A stretch of DNA of 64,000 nucleotides from UBA7672 sp041398245. GTDB taxonomy: Bacteria; Pseudomonadota; Alphaproteobacteria; Caulobacterales; Hyphomonadaceae. Shown here piece by piece: positions 52,769 through 62,454 of this stretch (position 1 is its first letter; every line of letters starts with the position of its first letter). The stretch covers positions 58,881 to 122,880 of the forward strand of contig JAWKVC010000013.1 in NCBI GenBank assembly GCA_041398245.1. The letters run 5' to 3'. Under the pieces are notes generated by a model that saw nothing but the letters and a program-made list of their open reading frames with translations, did no database searches and was not told where the DNA came from. A program made the translations under genes and the position numbers.

Positions 52769-52781
52769 GACGTAGGCTTCC

Positions 52782-54895
52782 TCAGACCATGTTCAGTGTG
52801 ATGTCGTAGAGATCGCGCGCAGCCTGGATCATCCGCGAGGCGGCGGCGTAGGCCTGCTGATAGGTGGTCATCTTGATGAGTTCCTCATCGAGGTTGACGC
52901 CTTCCTCGCTCATCCGGCGCGAGCGGACCTCCTCGCGCACGGACTCAGCCGCCAGCTTGGCCGCTTCCAGCGCTTCGGCCCGGACGCCGGCATGGCCGGC
53001 AAGACGCGCCGCGTAATCCGAGATCGACGTCACCTGCCCGGTGAGCCCGCCGGCGTCAGCGAAGCGGCGCTGCGCGGTGCTGGCGGCTTCGACCACAAGC
53101 GCGCCGCGACCGTCGCCCGGCGAAAGCGCGCGCTGGCCGGCGGCGGCGCCGAAAGATCCGCCAGCGCCGTAGCGAGGCGGCCCGGGTTGGCGGAGATGTC
53201 GCCATTGATGGAGAGCAGGCGCGAGCGCTGCATCGGCAGGGTCTCGCCGAAGCCGAAGATCTGCGACATCGACAGGCTGGTGTCGCCCCGCGCCGTCGTG
53301 TCCTGCAGCATGTCCACGCGGGCAACGGAGTTGTTGGTCGGCACGATGGTAAGCCGGCCCTCGGCATTGAGCGAGGTCTGCGCATAGCCCTGCAGGGCGG
53401 CGTCGAGATCAGCGCGCAACGAGCTGATCGTGGTTCCGGCGCCGACCGTGAACTCCACCTGACGGATAATCGTGCCGTCTGCGTTGCGCATGGCGAAGGT
53501 TGCGGTCTGGCCGGCCGTGAAGCCATGCAGGTCGGAACCGGACAGGCCCGTGGCATAGCTCAGCGGGCTGCCGTGCGTGACGAGATCGTTGAGACCGAAG
53601 GTGTGCGAGAAGCCCTTGCCGGCACGAAGGGCGGGCGAAGTTTCATCGTCGCGGATCGCGATGCCGGTGCCCGGAACGGACGCCTCGATCGTCAGCTGGC
53701 CGCCAGCGAAGGTCGCCTGCCCATCGGCGCCCAGTGCGGTGTTGAGCGCGGTCTGGAAATCGCCGATGGAATTGGCGAAGGGCGTGATGTTGGCTTGATC
53801 GTCGACGATCTGCATGTTGGTGAAGTCGACGCGCAGGTTGCGCACGACCAGACCTTCGTCATCAACGATGGCGATGTGGGTGACGCCGGTGAAGTTCAAC
53901 TGATCAGTTGCGACCAGACCGGTGTTACGGCCTTCGAGAATGCTCGGCGCGGGCACGGACGTTCCGGCGTTGTGCGCGGCGTTGAGCGCGTCAGCCGCGC
54001 CAGCTGCGAATTCGGCGAAGGCAAGCTGCAGGTTCACGAGTTCGCGGTCACGGGCGCGCATCAGACCCTTGAGCTCGCCGCCCGCCAGATGCGATTCCAT
54101 CGGTGTTTCGGTAGTGGAACGCGGCGCCAGCATCACGAGGCCCGGATAGGCCTCGCCATTGGTGGTGGAGCTGAGGCCCAGCGTCGCGGAATCGATGTCG
54201 ACGAGTAGCAGGCCGTCGGATGTCCGCACTTCGACGCCGCCAAGCGGACGCGCCTGCGCGCGGATGTCGATGATTTCGGCCAGGCGGTCGAGCATGCGCT
54301 GCTGTTCGGTTTCGGCCTCCGTGGAAGACACGCCGCCAATGGTCGCGCGCTGGATCGATGCATTGAGCCGGGCGATGCCGCTCATCAGGGAGTTGGCTTC
54401 TTCCATCGCGGAGACGACGCGGACATGGGCCTCATCGCGCAGGGCCGCGATTTCGCCGGCCGTCGTGTCGATCTGCGTCAGGAGCGTCTGCAGGTCCGAC
54501 AGCGCCGAGGACTGGCGGAGCGCGGACGCCGGATCCACCGCCAGCGCACCGAAGCTGGAGAAAACAGGATCAAGCGTTGCGAAGACCGAAGAGGAGTCCG
54601 AGGGGTCACCGAGCAAGCCCTGCGCGCGATCCATGAACTGCGCGAGGATGTCTGCGGCAGAGACGTCAGCGGCGCCACGCATCTCGGCGGCGGCAAGATA
54701 GGTGTTGGCGACGCGCGTGATCTCGATGTCGACGCCGGCAAGACCGCCGGTCGCCTGGCGCGAGACGAAGTTCACTTCGAGGCGCGAGTAGCCATCCGTG
54801 TTGACGTTGGCCACGTTGGTCGAGACGGCCTTCAGCGCCTGCTGGTTCGCAAACAGCGCGGACAGACCTGTTCCCATGATCGTCTGGATCGACAA
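52782..54895 (-). pseudogene. flgK: Flagellar hook-associated protein FlgK, one frameshift
   Basis: TTG start at 54895 with GGAG upstream. The N-terminus G-L-S-A-L-F-A-N-Q-Q-A-L-K-A-V-S-T-N-V-A-N-V-N is FlgK. The frame breaks near 53150 (A-L-A-D-L-S then A-P-P-P); the -1 frame continues G-A-A-A-G-Q-R-A-L-S-P-G-D-G and ends in the canonical E-E-L-I-K-M-T-T-Y-Q-Q-A-Y-A-A-A-S-R-M-I. Adding one G to TCGGCG restores the reading. An intact flgK should give about 704 residues. Confidence 0.85.
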
Positions 54896-55082
54896 GACGA
54901 GGCTCCGGTCACGATCGACCCGGCAGGAGTTGCCCAGTGGGCGTAACCTGCCTGGCCGCTGCTACGCGACCAGCCTTCACCGGCTTCGTTCCATCTTCCT
55001 GAATACACTCGCGAAAACTGCGCGAAGGGAGCTTCTGCCCCGGAACGCTCCGGCCAGCTGGCCGCAACGTTGCCGTTAACCA

Positions 55083-55098
55083 CGCAAGTCCCGGGCCA
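55083..55098 (-). promoter_or_regulatory. Sigma-54 promoter element for flgK-flgL
   Basis: Minus-strand TGGCCCGGGACTTGCG has GG and GC exactly 10 nt apart, as needed for the -24/-12 type. It would give a leader of about 175 nt before the TTG start. Caulobacter late flagellar genes use this sigma factor with FlbD. Confidence 0.6.
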
Positions 55099-55260
55099 GA
55101 CGCGCCTTGTTGCGATTACAGTCGCGCGCGAAAACCATCGGCGCAGACCGGCAGATTCTGCCGCGCTGCCCAGCCAGACTTGCCGCATGGGCTGCTGCCA
55201 CGCCGATCGCATTAACGACCTAAGGCCCGATTTTCCGAGGCTTTCTGCGGCAAACGTTAA

Positions 55261-55276
55261 TGGCTCGCGCGTTGCA
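55261..55276 (+). promoter_or_regulatory. Sigma-54 promoter element for fliK-flgD-flgE
   Basis: TGGCTCGCGCGTTGCA is close to the consensus TGGCACG-N4-TTGCW, with GG and GC 10 nt apart. Transcription would start near 55288, 56 bp before the chosen TTG start of fliK. Confidence 0.72.
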
Positions 55277-55343
55277 GGCGTTGTGAAGGTTCGCCGTCCT
55301 CATGGGCTGGCGAACGCGCGTGTTCTTTTTGTTGAGGCGACGC

Positions 55344-56723
55344 TTGAGCGCGACACCTGCCCTCTTCTTTCCGACTGCGTCCGCCGCAACGAGCGGCGCG
55401 AGCGGCAACGCCCAGACTGCCGCCACAACGAAGGGCGTCGGCCGGATCACGTTCGCGACCGTACTGGCCGAAGCCAATGCCGAAGCTGCGGCGTCTCCGC
55501 AGGCCGCTGTGACGCCGGCCGAAGGCGCAACAACGGCTCCGGCGCCTGCTGTGGCGGGGCCTGCGACGGCGGCGACACACCTGGCCGCTGCTGCGACCGC
55601 ATCGAAAACAGCCGACGCAACGATACCGGACGACACTGACTCAACCGATGGCGCAGCTTCGCCGGATCCTTCCGCGATTGTTGCAGCGACGGCTGAGCAG
55701 GCACCAACGCAGAAGACCGTACCGACAGTGTTGGTTGCACCCGGCCTGCCGGCCGGCCAGCAGGTTGAGGCGAATGCAGGCGATGTCGCGTCAGAAGACG
55801 GTGATGCGCCGACGGCTGACGGCGTGACGACAGCGGTGGTTCCCGTCGCCGGGACGCAGACGAACAAGGCGGCAGGCGAGATCGCCGCAGCGGCGGCGAC
55901 CGTTGCGGTAGACGAAGTCGCGGTGCCCGCTCTTCAGGCGGCGACCGCTGCTGGCCAGAATTCGCTCGCAGCCGATGCGACCGATGTTGACGGCGGCGAC
56001 CTCGAGGCCACGCAAGCGTCAACCTCGACAAGCCAGACATCGGCCGGCGGACAGTCGCCAGCGAAGGCGTCGGCTTCCGGCGTTCAGGCCTCGCCCGCTC
56101 AGGGAGCAGCGGCAGGCGCCACGGCGCAGGCGGCGGCCAACCAGCCGACGGCTCAGCAAAGCGACGCTGCGGCGGATACGGCCAGCACGACATCATCCAA
56201 AGCGAATGTGGTCGCAGACATTGCGCCCGCTCATACGTCGAGCACCCAACAGACGTCGCATGCAGCCGCGACCAGCCAGACCGCGCAGGCAGCCGCGCCG
56301 GCAGCAACGCTGCAGGTCTATTCACGCATCGTTGAGCGCTTCGATGGGCGCGCGCAACGTTTCGAGGTTCGCCTCGACCCGGCCGAGCTTGGCCGCGTCG
56401 ACGTCCGTATTGAAGTCGGCGCAGACAAGAAGGTGCATGCCGTTCTGGCCGCCCATGACAGCGCTGCGCTCAACGACCTGATGCGCGGGCATCGCGCGCT
56501 TGAACGCATGCTGGCGGACGCCGGGATCGATGTTGCCGATGGCGGCGTCAAATTCGAGCTGGCGAGCGACAGTGGTCAGAATGCATCGACGCACGACAAC
56601 GAGTCCCGTGCGTCGTCGGCGAATGTCTGGCGCAGGTTCGACGCGATCGAGCTGCCCGCGGAAACAAGCGTTGTTCAGGCGCCGCAGCCGTGGCGTCGCA
56701 CGCGCCTTGATGTGACGGCCTGA
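55344..56723 (+). CDS. fliK: Flagellar hook-length control protein FliK
   Basis: 459 residues from TTG 55344 with GAGG upstream; an ATG at 55302 lacks a ribosome site. The first 330 residues are Ala/Thr/Gln-rich without order, as in FliK. The C-terminal domain has Q-R-F-E-V-R-L-D-P-A-E-L-G-R-V-D-V-R-I-E and L-N-D-L-M-R-G-H-R-A-L-E-R-M-L-A-D-A-G. It sets hook length during export. flgD starts 11 bp later. Confidence 0.85.
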   Translation: MSATPALFFPTASAATSGASGNAQTAATTKGVGRITFATVLAEANAEAAASPQAAVTPAEGATTAPAPAVAGPATAATHLAAAATASKTADATIPDDTDSTDGAASPDPSAIVAATAEQAPTQKTVPTVLVAPGLPAGQQVEANAGDVASEDGDAPTADGVTTAVVPVAGTQTNKAAGEIAAAAATVAVDEVAVPALQAATAAGQNSLAADATDVDGGDLEATQASTSTSQTSAGGQSPAKASASGVQASPAQGAAAGATAQAAANQPTAQQSDAAADTASTTSSKANVVADIAPAHTSSTQQTSHAAATSQTAQAAAPAATLQVYSRIVERFDGRAQRFEVRLDPAELGRVDVRIEVGADKKVHAVLAAHDSAALNDLMRGHRALERMLADAGIDVADGGVKFELASDSGQNASTHDNESRASSANVWRRFDAIELPAETSVVQAPQPWRRTRLDVTA

Positions 56724-56734
56724 GGGAGAAAGAC

Positions 56735-57403
56735 ATGGCTGATGCAATCTCCTTCGTCCCGGTCTCGCAGAACGCCGCCGCGAACTCGGCCGCTTCGCAG
56801 GCGACGCTGGCGGACAATTTCGACACCTTCCTGAAAATCCTGACCGCGCAGATCCAGAACCAGGATCCGCTCGAGCCGATGGATCCGAACCAGTTCACCG
56901 AACAGCTGGTGCAGTTCTCGGGCGTCGAACAACAGATCCGCGTCAACACGCAGCTTGAATCGCTGATCAAGGCGACGAATTCCAACGCTGGCGCGTCCCT
57001 TTCAGGCTATCTCGGCCAGGAAGCGGAGATCGACAGCGCCGGCGCCCAGTACACGGGCGAGACAGTCAACTGGCGCTACACGCTTCCTTCCGATGCCGCG
57101 AAGGTGACGGTGACCGTCACCGATGCGAGCGGCAAGGTGCTCTACAGCCAGGCCGGCGAAACCACCGTCGGCACGCACGACTTCGACTGGGATGGCCAGC
57201 TCAGCTCCGGCGAGACGGCCAAGGATGGCGAACCTTACTGGATCAACGTCGTCGCCGAAGACGCCAACGGCGCCAAGATGACGCCCGTACACACGCTGGT
57301 GACGACCATCACCGGCGTTGACCTCACCTATGGCGAGCCTGCGCTCACGACCCCCGCGGGCGTGTTCGCCTACGCCGATATCAAGCGGCTGATGCGCCAG
57401 TAG
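56735..57403 (+). CDS. flgD: Flagellar hook assembly (capping) protein FlgD
   Basis: 222 residues. The N-terminal motif F-L-K-I-L-T-A-Q-I-Q-N-Q-D-P-L-E-P-M-D is characteristic, followed by F-T-E-Q-L-V-Q-F-S-G-V-E-Q. The C-terminal part forms the beta domains. It caps the growing hook for FlgE assembly. Confidence 0.94.
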   Translation: MADAISFVPVSQNAAANSAASQATLADNFDTFLKILTAQIQNQDPLEPMDPNQFTEQLVQFSGVEQQIRVNTQLESLIKATNSNAGASLSGYLGQEAEIDSAGAQYTGETVNWRYTLPSDAAKVTVTVTDASGKVLYSQAGETTVGTHDFDWDGQLSSGETAKDGEPYWINVVAEDANGAKMTPVHTLVTTITGVDLTYGEPALTTPAGVFAYADIKRLMRQ

Positions 57404-57480
57404 GCGTAACGACCGCTCCGACTCCCGGCGCAGAAGCGCGCCGTCCAGCCGCAAAGCGGCCAACCAACCCGCAATCGACC

Positions 57481-57496
57481 CTGCCCCCTCGGGGGC
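57481..57496 (+). repeat. Inverted repeat just upstream of flgE
   Basis: TGCCCCC-TC-GGGGGCA is a perfect 7-bp stem five bases before the GGGAG ribosome site of flgE. It could slow ribosome entry or partly terminate after flgD. No T tract follows directly. Confidence 0.4.
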
Positions 57497-57514
57497 ATTC
57501 TGGGAGCTTCGACC

Positions 57515-58878
57515 ATGAGTATCAATTCCGCCATGCTCGCCGGCGCGTCCGGCATGCGCGCCAACGCCAGCGCTCTCGCGGCGATCTCCGACAACATCGC
57601 CAACGTGAACACGGTCGGCTTCAAGCGGCTGCGCAACGATTTCACTGCGCTGCTGACGTCCCAGAACCGCGCCACGGCCTACAGCGCCGGCGGCACGATC
57701 GCCCGATCCAGCGCGATCATGACCGAGCAGGGTTCGACGGTCGCCTCCTCGGTTGCGACGCACCTTGCGGTGTCGGGCGACGGCATGTTCGTCGTGCGCG
57801 CGCGCAGCGACGACGCCACATCGCGCGACCCCTATTACTACACCCGTGCCGGCCAGTTCACGCCGGATGCGGACGGCTATCTGCAGAACGCAGCTGGCTA
57901 CTACCTGCAGGGCTGGCCGGTCGACTCCTCGGGCGTGGTCAACGCCAACCCGACCGACCTGAACGCCCTCGAACCGATCCGCGTGTCGGGCATCGCCGGC
58001 GGGGCGGAAGCGACCTCGCGCCTGTCCCTGTCAGCGAACCTGCAGTCTTCGCAGGCGGTGTCGGCGGCGGCGGCCACCTATGACGCGACCGACCCGCTCA
58101 ACAACATGGCGTCGGGCGCCGCGACGCCGGACTTCCAGATCCCAATCCAGATCTACGACAGCCAGGGCGGCCTGCACACGTTGACGTTCTCGTTCCTGAA
58201 ACAGGGGCCGAACGCCTGGTACACTGAAGTCCATCTACCGGAAGGTCAGGTCGTCGATGGCGCGCCGTTCGTAAACGGACAGCTCGCGACGGGCATCGTC
58301 AGCTTCACGACATTCGGTCAGCTCGACGCCGCCAACTCCACGCTGCCGCTGACGATTTCCATCGGCGCAACGGGCGCTGGCGGTTCGGAGTGGGATCCGA
58401 CGCTGGGTCTTGCGACCCAGTCGATCACGCTGGACATGGCGGATCGGCGCGCCGGGCGGTCTCACCAACTATGATCTGCCGTCGGTTCTGGGCACTTCGC
58501 AGATCGATGGCACGCCGTTCGGTTCGCTCGCCTCGGTCGATGTGGACGATGACGGCTTCGTCACCGCCATCTTCACCAACGGCCTGACGCGCCGGATCTA
58601 CCAGATCCCGCTCGCCACGTTCGGCAACACGGATGGCCTTCTGTCCGAGCATGGCGGCGTCTACCGCCTTGGTCCGATGCGGGGCGCCCTGTCCATGCGG
58701 GGTGCGGGCATTGGCGGCGCTCGGCATCGTCAAGTCGCGCGCGCTGGAAAGCTCCACGGTCGACCTGGCCGAGGAATTCTCCAACCTGATCATGACCCAG
58801 CGCGCCTATTCGGCGTCGTCGAAAATCATCACGACGGCCGACGAGATGCTGGACGAGCTGATCAGGCTGAAACGCTAA
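57515..58878 (+). pseudogene. flgE: Flagellar hook protein FlgE, two frameshifts
   Basis: M-S-I-N-S-A-M-L-A-G-A-S-G-M-R-A-N and I-S-D-N-I-A-N-V-N-T-V-G-F-K open a normal hook protein. The frame fails at about 58441 (T-L-D-M then A-D-R-R-A) and again near 58719 (G-I-G-G-A then R-H-R-Q). Shifting forward each time restores I-G-A-P-G-G-L-T-N-Y-D and L-G-I-V-K-S-R-A-L-E-S-S-T-V-D-L-A-E-E-F, then the stop at 58878. Each shift equals one extra or two missing bases in GC-rich DNA. Confidence 0.85.
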
Positions 58879-59111
58879 CGCAATCGAACGCACGGCGGTG
58901 ACCAACGCATGAGTCCGGCTTGCCTGCATAACCCTGTAGCGCAACGCCGGACGAGGCGCGCCGCCGCCCCGCGCCAACACATAATTCGTGGTTTCCGGCA
59001 GCTCATCATATCGATGAAATTTTCCCGAAAAGCGCACAGCCAGCGCGAGGCTCACCTTAAGCGCCGGCGCGTATGGTCCCTGGAAAGAATGAGCATAACA
59101 GGGAGCAATCC

Positions 59112-59381
59112 ATGCTGAGCCAAGCCGAAGCAGGCCAGGCCGTCGTGGGGCCTGACGGACGCCAGATCACACTCGCCGATCTCCCCTCACCGGGAATTCA
59201 GCGGTGGGTCACCCGCCGCAAGGCGGAGGTGGTGGCCGCTGTCCACGGCGGACTCCTGACCGTAGAAGACGCGTGTGACCGCTATGAAATCTCGAAAGAG
59301 GAATTCAGCGGTTGGGAGCGTCTTTATGAGCGCCACGGCGTGAAAGGTCTGCGTACGACGCGCCTTCAGAACTACCGCTAG
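59112..59381 (+). CDS. sciP: CtrA inhibitor SciP (DUF1153)
   Basis: 89 residues from ATG 59112 (GGGAG upstream). V-G-P-D-G-R-Q-I-T-L-A-D-L-P-S-P-G, R-W-V-T-R-R-K-A-E-V-V-A-A-V-H-G-G-L and G-L-R-T-T-R-L-Q-N-Y-R are the SciP core helix-turn-helix. In Caulobacter it binds CtrA and blocks CtrA-activated transcription. The position between flgE and fliF is as I recall for C. crescentus. Confidence 0.92.
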   Translation: MLSQAEAGQAVVGPDGRQITLADLPSPGIQRWVTRRKAEVVAAVHGGLLTVEDACDRYEISKEEFSGWERLYERHGVKGLRTTRLQNYR

Positions 59382-59401
59382 CGCCAATCTGACGGCACAA
59401 A

Positions 59402-59449
59402 GCGCCGCCGCCGGGCTTGAGGGGAGCCGGGCGGCGGCGCGCCGTTTTT
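59402..59449 (+). terminator. Rho-independent terminator after sciP
   Basis: A 16-bp GC-rich stem with one mismatch (GCGCCGCCGCCGGGCT with AGCCGGGCGGCGGCGC) around TGAGGGG is followed by CGCCG and five T (59445-59449). It separates sciP from the fliF promoter. Confidence 0.82.
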
Positions 59450-59495
59450 AAGACTTCGCTAACACTCTAGGTTCCCGCGCTTAAGAACCCATTTA
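59448..59495 (+). promoter_or_regulatory. Two CtrA-like boxes upstream of fliF
   Basis: TTAAGACTTCGCTAA (59448-59462) and TTAAGAACCCATTTA (59481-59495) each match TTAA-N7-TTAA with one mismatch. They lie 66-113 bp before fliF. In Caulobacter fliF is a CtrA-controlled class II gene. Confidence 0.6.
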
Positions 59496-59560
59496 CCACG
59501 CACCGGGAAATTCCTGCCTAGTCGCGCTTCGCGACGCAGGCAGTTTTTTCCGGGGTATCC

Positions 59561-61327
59561 GTGGCCGAAACCGAGACCGACGAAAGCAAGGGGCTGATCG
59601 CGCAGCTGGCCCGTTCGGGGCGCATGCGCATCGCCGCGGCCCTCGTGGTCGTCGCCCTGGTCGGCGGCGGCCTGGGCGTCATCATGCTACAGGGCGGCGC
59701 AGGCGGTAAGAAGCTGCTCTTCTCCGGCCTCGACCTCCAGGAAGCCGCGGAAATCAGCGACCGGCTGGATACGGCCGGCGTCGCCTATTCGCTGGAAGGC
59801 GGCGGTTCGGCCATCTTCGTCGATGCGGCCAAGGTTGAAGACGCCCGGATGATGCTGTCCGAGCAGGGCCTGCCGACGCGCGGGTCGGTCGGCTGGGAAA
59901 TCTTCGACAAGAGCTCGGCCCTTGGCGAGACCCAGTTCGTCCTCAACATCAAGAAACTGCGCGCCATGGAAGGCGAACTGGCGCGCTCGATCACATCCTA
60001 CGACATGGTGCAGTCGGCCCGCGTCCACCTTTCGGTGCCGGACAAGGCCCTGTTCCAGCAGAACGCCGAAAAGCCCAAGGCCGGCGTCGTCCTGCAGCTG
60101 ACCGGCAACATGATGCCGGGCGAAAAGGTCCGCGCGATCCGCAATCTTGTGGCGTCGCAGGTGCCCGGCCTCGACATCGGCGCGGTGACGGTGACCAGCA
60201 CGGACGGCCGCCTGCTGGCCGCGGCGACGGACGAATCAGGAAACGGAATCGGCGGAGGTTCATCCGTGGATGAGCGCCGCACGGCCATGGAGGAAGGCTA
60301 CCGCCGCAAGGTTCTCGACGTGATCGAGAATATCGCCGGACCGGGCGCGGCGCGGGTGACGGTGTCGATCGACGCCGATTTCAACAAGGTCACGCAGAGC
60401 TCGGAGACCTACAACCCCGACAGCCGCGTCGTACGTTCATCCACGACGGTCGAGGACACGCAGTCCGACACAACGATGAACCCCGGCGACGAGACGACCG
60501 TGGCGAACAACGTTCCGACGGGCGCAGCGCCGGTGGCTCCGGCGCAACCGCAGAGCCAGCGCTCGCAGAACCGGACCGAGGAAACCGTCAATTACGAGAT
60601 GGACAAGACGGTCCGCACCGAAATCATCGAAGGCGGCGCCATCAAGCGTCTGTCGGTCGCCGTCGCCATCGACCAGATCCGCGTTCCAGGCGCGGAGGGC
60701 GCCGCCGCCACGTGGCAGGACCGGTCGCCGGAGGAAATCGCCCGCATCGCTTCGCTGGTGAAATCCGCTGTGCTGTACGACGAACAGCGTGGGGACGTCG
60801 TGACCGTCGAAAGCACGGCTTTCGCACGACCCGACACGTCGCTGGACGGCGGCGAGGCGCCTGGACCGTTCGATCTCGACAAGTTCGATCTTGTCCGCAT
60901 CGGCGAAATCCTGGCGCTGGCCCTCACCGCCCTTGCGCTGGTGTTCTTCGTGCTGCGGCCGCTGGTCGGCGGCCTGATGGCGCGGCCTGAACCGGAAGAC
61001 CTGCCGCCTGAAATCCGCTCACTCAAGGGCGCCAAGCGGGCCAAAGCCATCGCCGCGCATCAGGCGTCCATCGCCAACTCCCAGTCCACTACGATGGTGA
61101 CGGAAGAAGTGACCCGCACGGTCGCCATACCTGAAACCAAAACGGTGAGCTTCGATGTTCCGGCGCCGGATCGCCTCGACGCCGGCATCGACGTGGCCCG
61201 CATTTCCGGACAGGTGAAAGCGTCGTCGATCAAGAAGATTTCGGAAGTCGTGGCCAGCCACCCCGATGAATCGATCTCGATCATCCGCGCCTGGATGGCT
61301 GAAGAACCCTCGGGACGCGCGGCATGA
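59561..61327 (+). CDS. fliF: Flagellar M-ring protein FliF
   Basis: 588 residues, GTG start. One N-terminal membrane helix (about 25-45), the periplasmic ring domain with K-K-L-L-F-S-G-L-D-L-Q-E-A and M-L-S-E-Q-G-L-P, a disordered stretch around residues 300-335, the second helix (about 450-470) and a C-terminal tail for FliG. Full length and intact. fliG begins within its last codon. Confidence 0.95.
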   Translation: MAETETDESKGLIAQLARSGRMRIAAALVVVALVGGGLGVIMLQGGAGGKKLLFSGLDLQEAAEISDRLDTAGVAYSLEGGGSAIFVDAAKVEDARMMLSEQGLPTRGSVGWEIFDKSSALGETQFVLNIKKLRAMEGELARSITSYDMVQSARVHLSVPDKALFQQNAEKPKAGVVLQLTGNMMPGEKVRAIRNLVASQVPGLDIGAVTVTSTDGRLLAAATDESGNGIGGGSSVDERRTAMEEGYRRKVLDVIENIAGPGAARVTVSIDADFNKVTQSSETYNPDSRVVRSSTTVEDTQSDTTMNPGDETTVANNVPTGAAPVAPAQPQSQRSQNRTEETVNYEMDKTVRTEIIEGGAIKRLSVAVAIDQIRVPGAEGAAATWQDRSPEEIARIASLVKSAVLYDEQRGDVVTVESTAFARPDTSLDGGEAPGPFDLDKFDLVRIGEILALALTALALVFFVLRPLVGGLMARPEPEDLPPEIRSLKGAKRAKAIAAHQASIANSQSTTMVTEEVTRTVAIPETKTVSFDVPAPDRLDAGIDVARISGQVKASSIKKISEVVASHPDESISIIRAWMAEEPSGRAA

Positions 61328-62454
61328 GCAAGGCAGCCGCTCTCCCCAAGCCGGACGACAGCGAGATGGGCGCCGGCCATTCAGCGAACTCATCCGGGCT
61401 GACGCGCGACGACACGCATAACGACACGAACCGTCGTCTTGCTGACACGATACAGGTGGTTGCGAGCCTGCACGGCTCGGAAAAGGCCGCCGTCCTGCTG
61501 CTCGCGTTGGGCGAGGAAGCCAAGCCGATCTGGGACCGGCTGGACGACGACGAACTGCGCGAGATCTCGACCGCCATGTCCAATCTGGGACCGGTCAAGG
61601 CCGAGACGGTCGAATACCTGATCAAGGACTTTGTGAACCGGCTGTCGGGTTCCGGCGCAGTGACCGGCTCCTACGACCAGACGCATCGCCTGCTTCTGCA
61701 GTTCCTGCCGCGCGACAAGGTCGATGCGCTGATGGAAGAACTGCGTGGCCCGGCCGGCCGCACGATGTGGGACAAGCTCGCCAACGTGAACGAGCAGGTT
61801 CTCGCGAACTACCTCAAGAACGAATATCCGCAGACGGTTTCGGTCATCCTGTCGAAGATCCGAACGGACCATTCGGCGCGCGTGCTCACCGCCCTGCCGC
61901 CCGAATTCGCGCTCGAAGTTATCCAGCGCATGCTGCGCATGGAGCCGGTGCAGCGCGATATTCTCGAGAAGATCGAATCGACGCTGCGTACCGAGTTCAT
62001 GACCAACCTCGCCCGCACGTCCAAGCGCGACAGCCACGAGCAGATGGCGGCGATCTTCAACTCGTTCGACCGGCAGACCGAAGGCCGGTTCATGTCGTTG
62101 CTGGAAGACAAGAACAAGGACGCAGCCGACCGCATCCGGTCGCTGATGTTCGTGTTCGAGGACCTGTCCAAGCTCGATCCCGGCGGCGTCCAGACGCTGC
62201 TGCGCAATATCGACAAGGAAAAACTCGCGCTGGCGCTCAAGGGCGCCAACGACGAGATGCGCAACCTCTTCATGTCGAACATGTCCGAGCGCGCAGCCAA
62301 GCTCATGCGCGACGACATGGCGTCCATGGGTCCGGTCAAACTCAAGGACGTCGAGGGCGCCCAGCAGGAGATGGTCGTCGTCGCCAAGGCGCTGGCCGAT
62401 CGCGGCGAGATCATGCTGGCCGAAGGCAGTGGTGAAGAGGAGCTGATCTACTGA
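61324..62454 (+). CDS. fliG: Flagellar motor switch protein FliG
   Basis: 376 residues, starting by ATGA overlap with fliF. About 45 unordered residues precede G-S-E-K-A-A-V-L-L-L-A-L-G-E-E. The family core, including E-Y-P-Q-T-V-S-V-I-L-S-K-I, E-M-x-x-L-F-type D-E-M-R-N-L-F-M-S-N-M-S-E-R and the C-terminal charged helix, is complete. It transmits torque and rotational switching. Confidence 0.95.
   Translation: MSKAAALPKPDDSEMGAGHSANSSGLTRDDTHNDTNRRLADTIQVVASLHGSEKAAVLLLALGEEAKPIWDRLDDDELREISTAMSNLGPVKAETVEYLIKDFVNRLSGSGAVTGSYDQTHRLLLQFLPRDKVDALMEELRGPAGRTMWDKLANVNEQVLANYLKNEYPQTVSVILSKIRTDHSARVLTALPPEFALEVIQRMLRMEPVQRDILEKIESTLRTEFMTNLARTSKRDSHEQMAAIFNSFDRQTEGRFMSLLEDKNKDAADRIRSLMFVFEDLSKLDPGGVQTLLRNIDKEKLALALKGANDEMRNLFMSNMSERAAKLMRDDMASMGPVKLKDVEGAQQEMVVVAKALADRGEIMLAEGSGEEELIY

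Larger units (their letters stand above)
54896..55343. other. 448-bp divergent flgK / fliK intergenic region
   Basis: Besides the two sigma-54 elements listed separately, this stretch holds a palindrome GCAACGTTGC (55064-55073) and a single GATTC. I see no gene. A third GG-N10-GC match (55059-55074, plus strand) overlaps that palindrome and is likely chance. Confidence 0.6.

Noticed and set aside
55059..55074. Third sigma-54 match TGGCCGCAACGTTGCC
   Set aside because: Spacing fits, but it overlaps a palindrome and is farther from any start than the better element at 55261.
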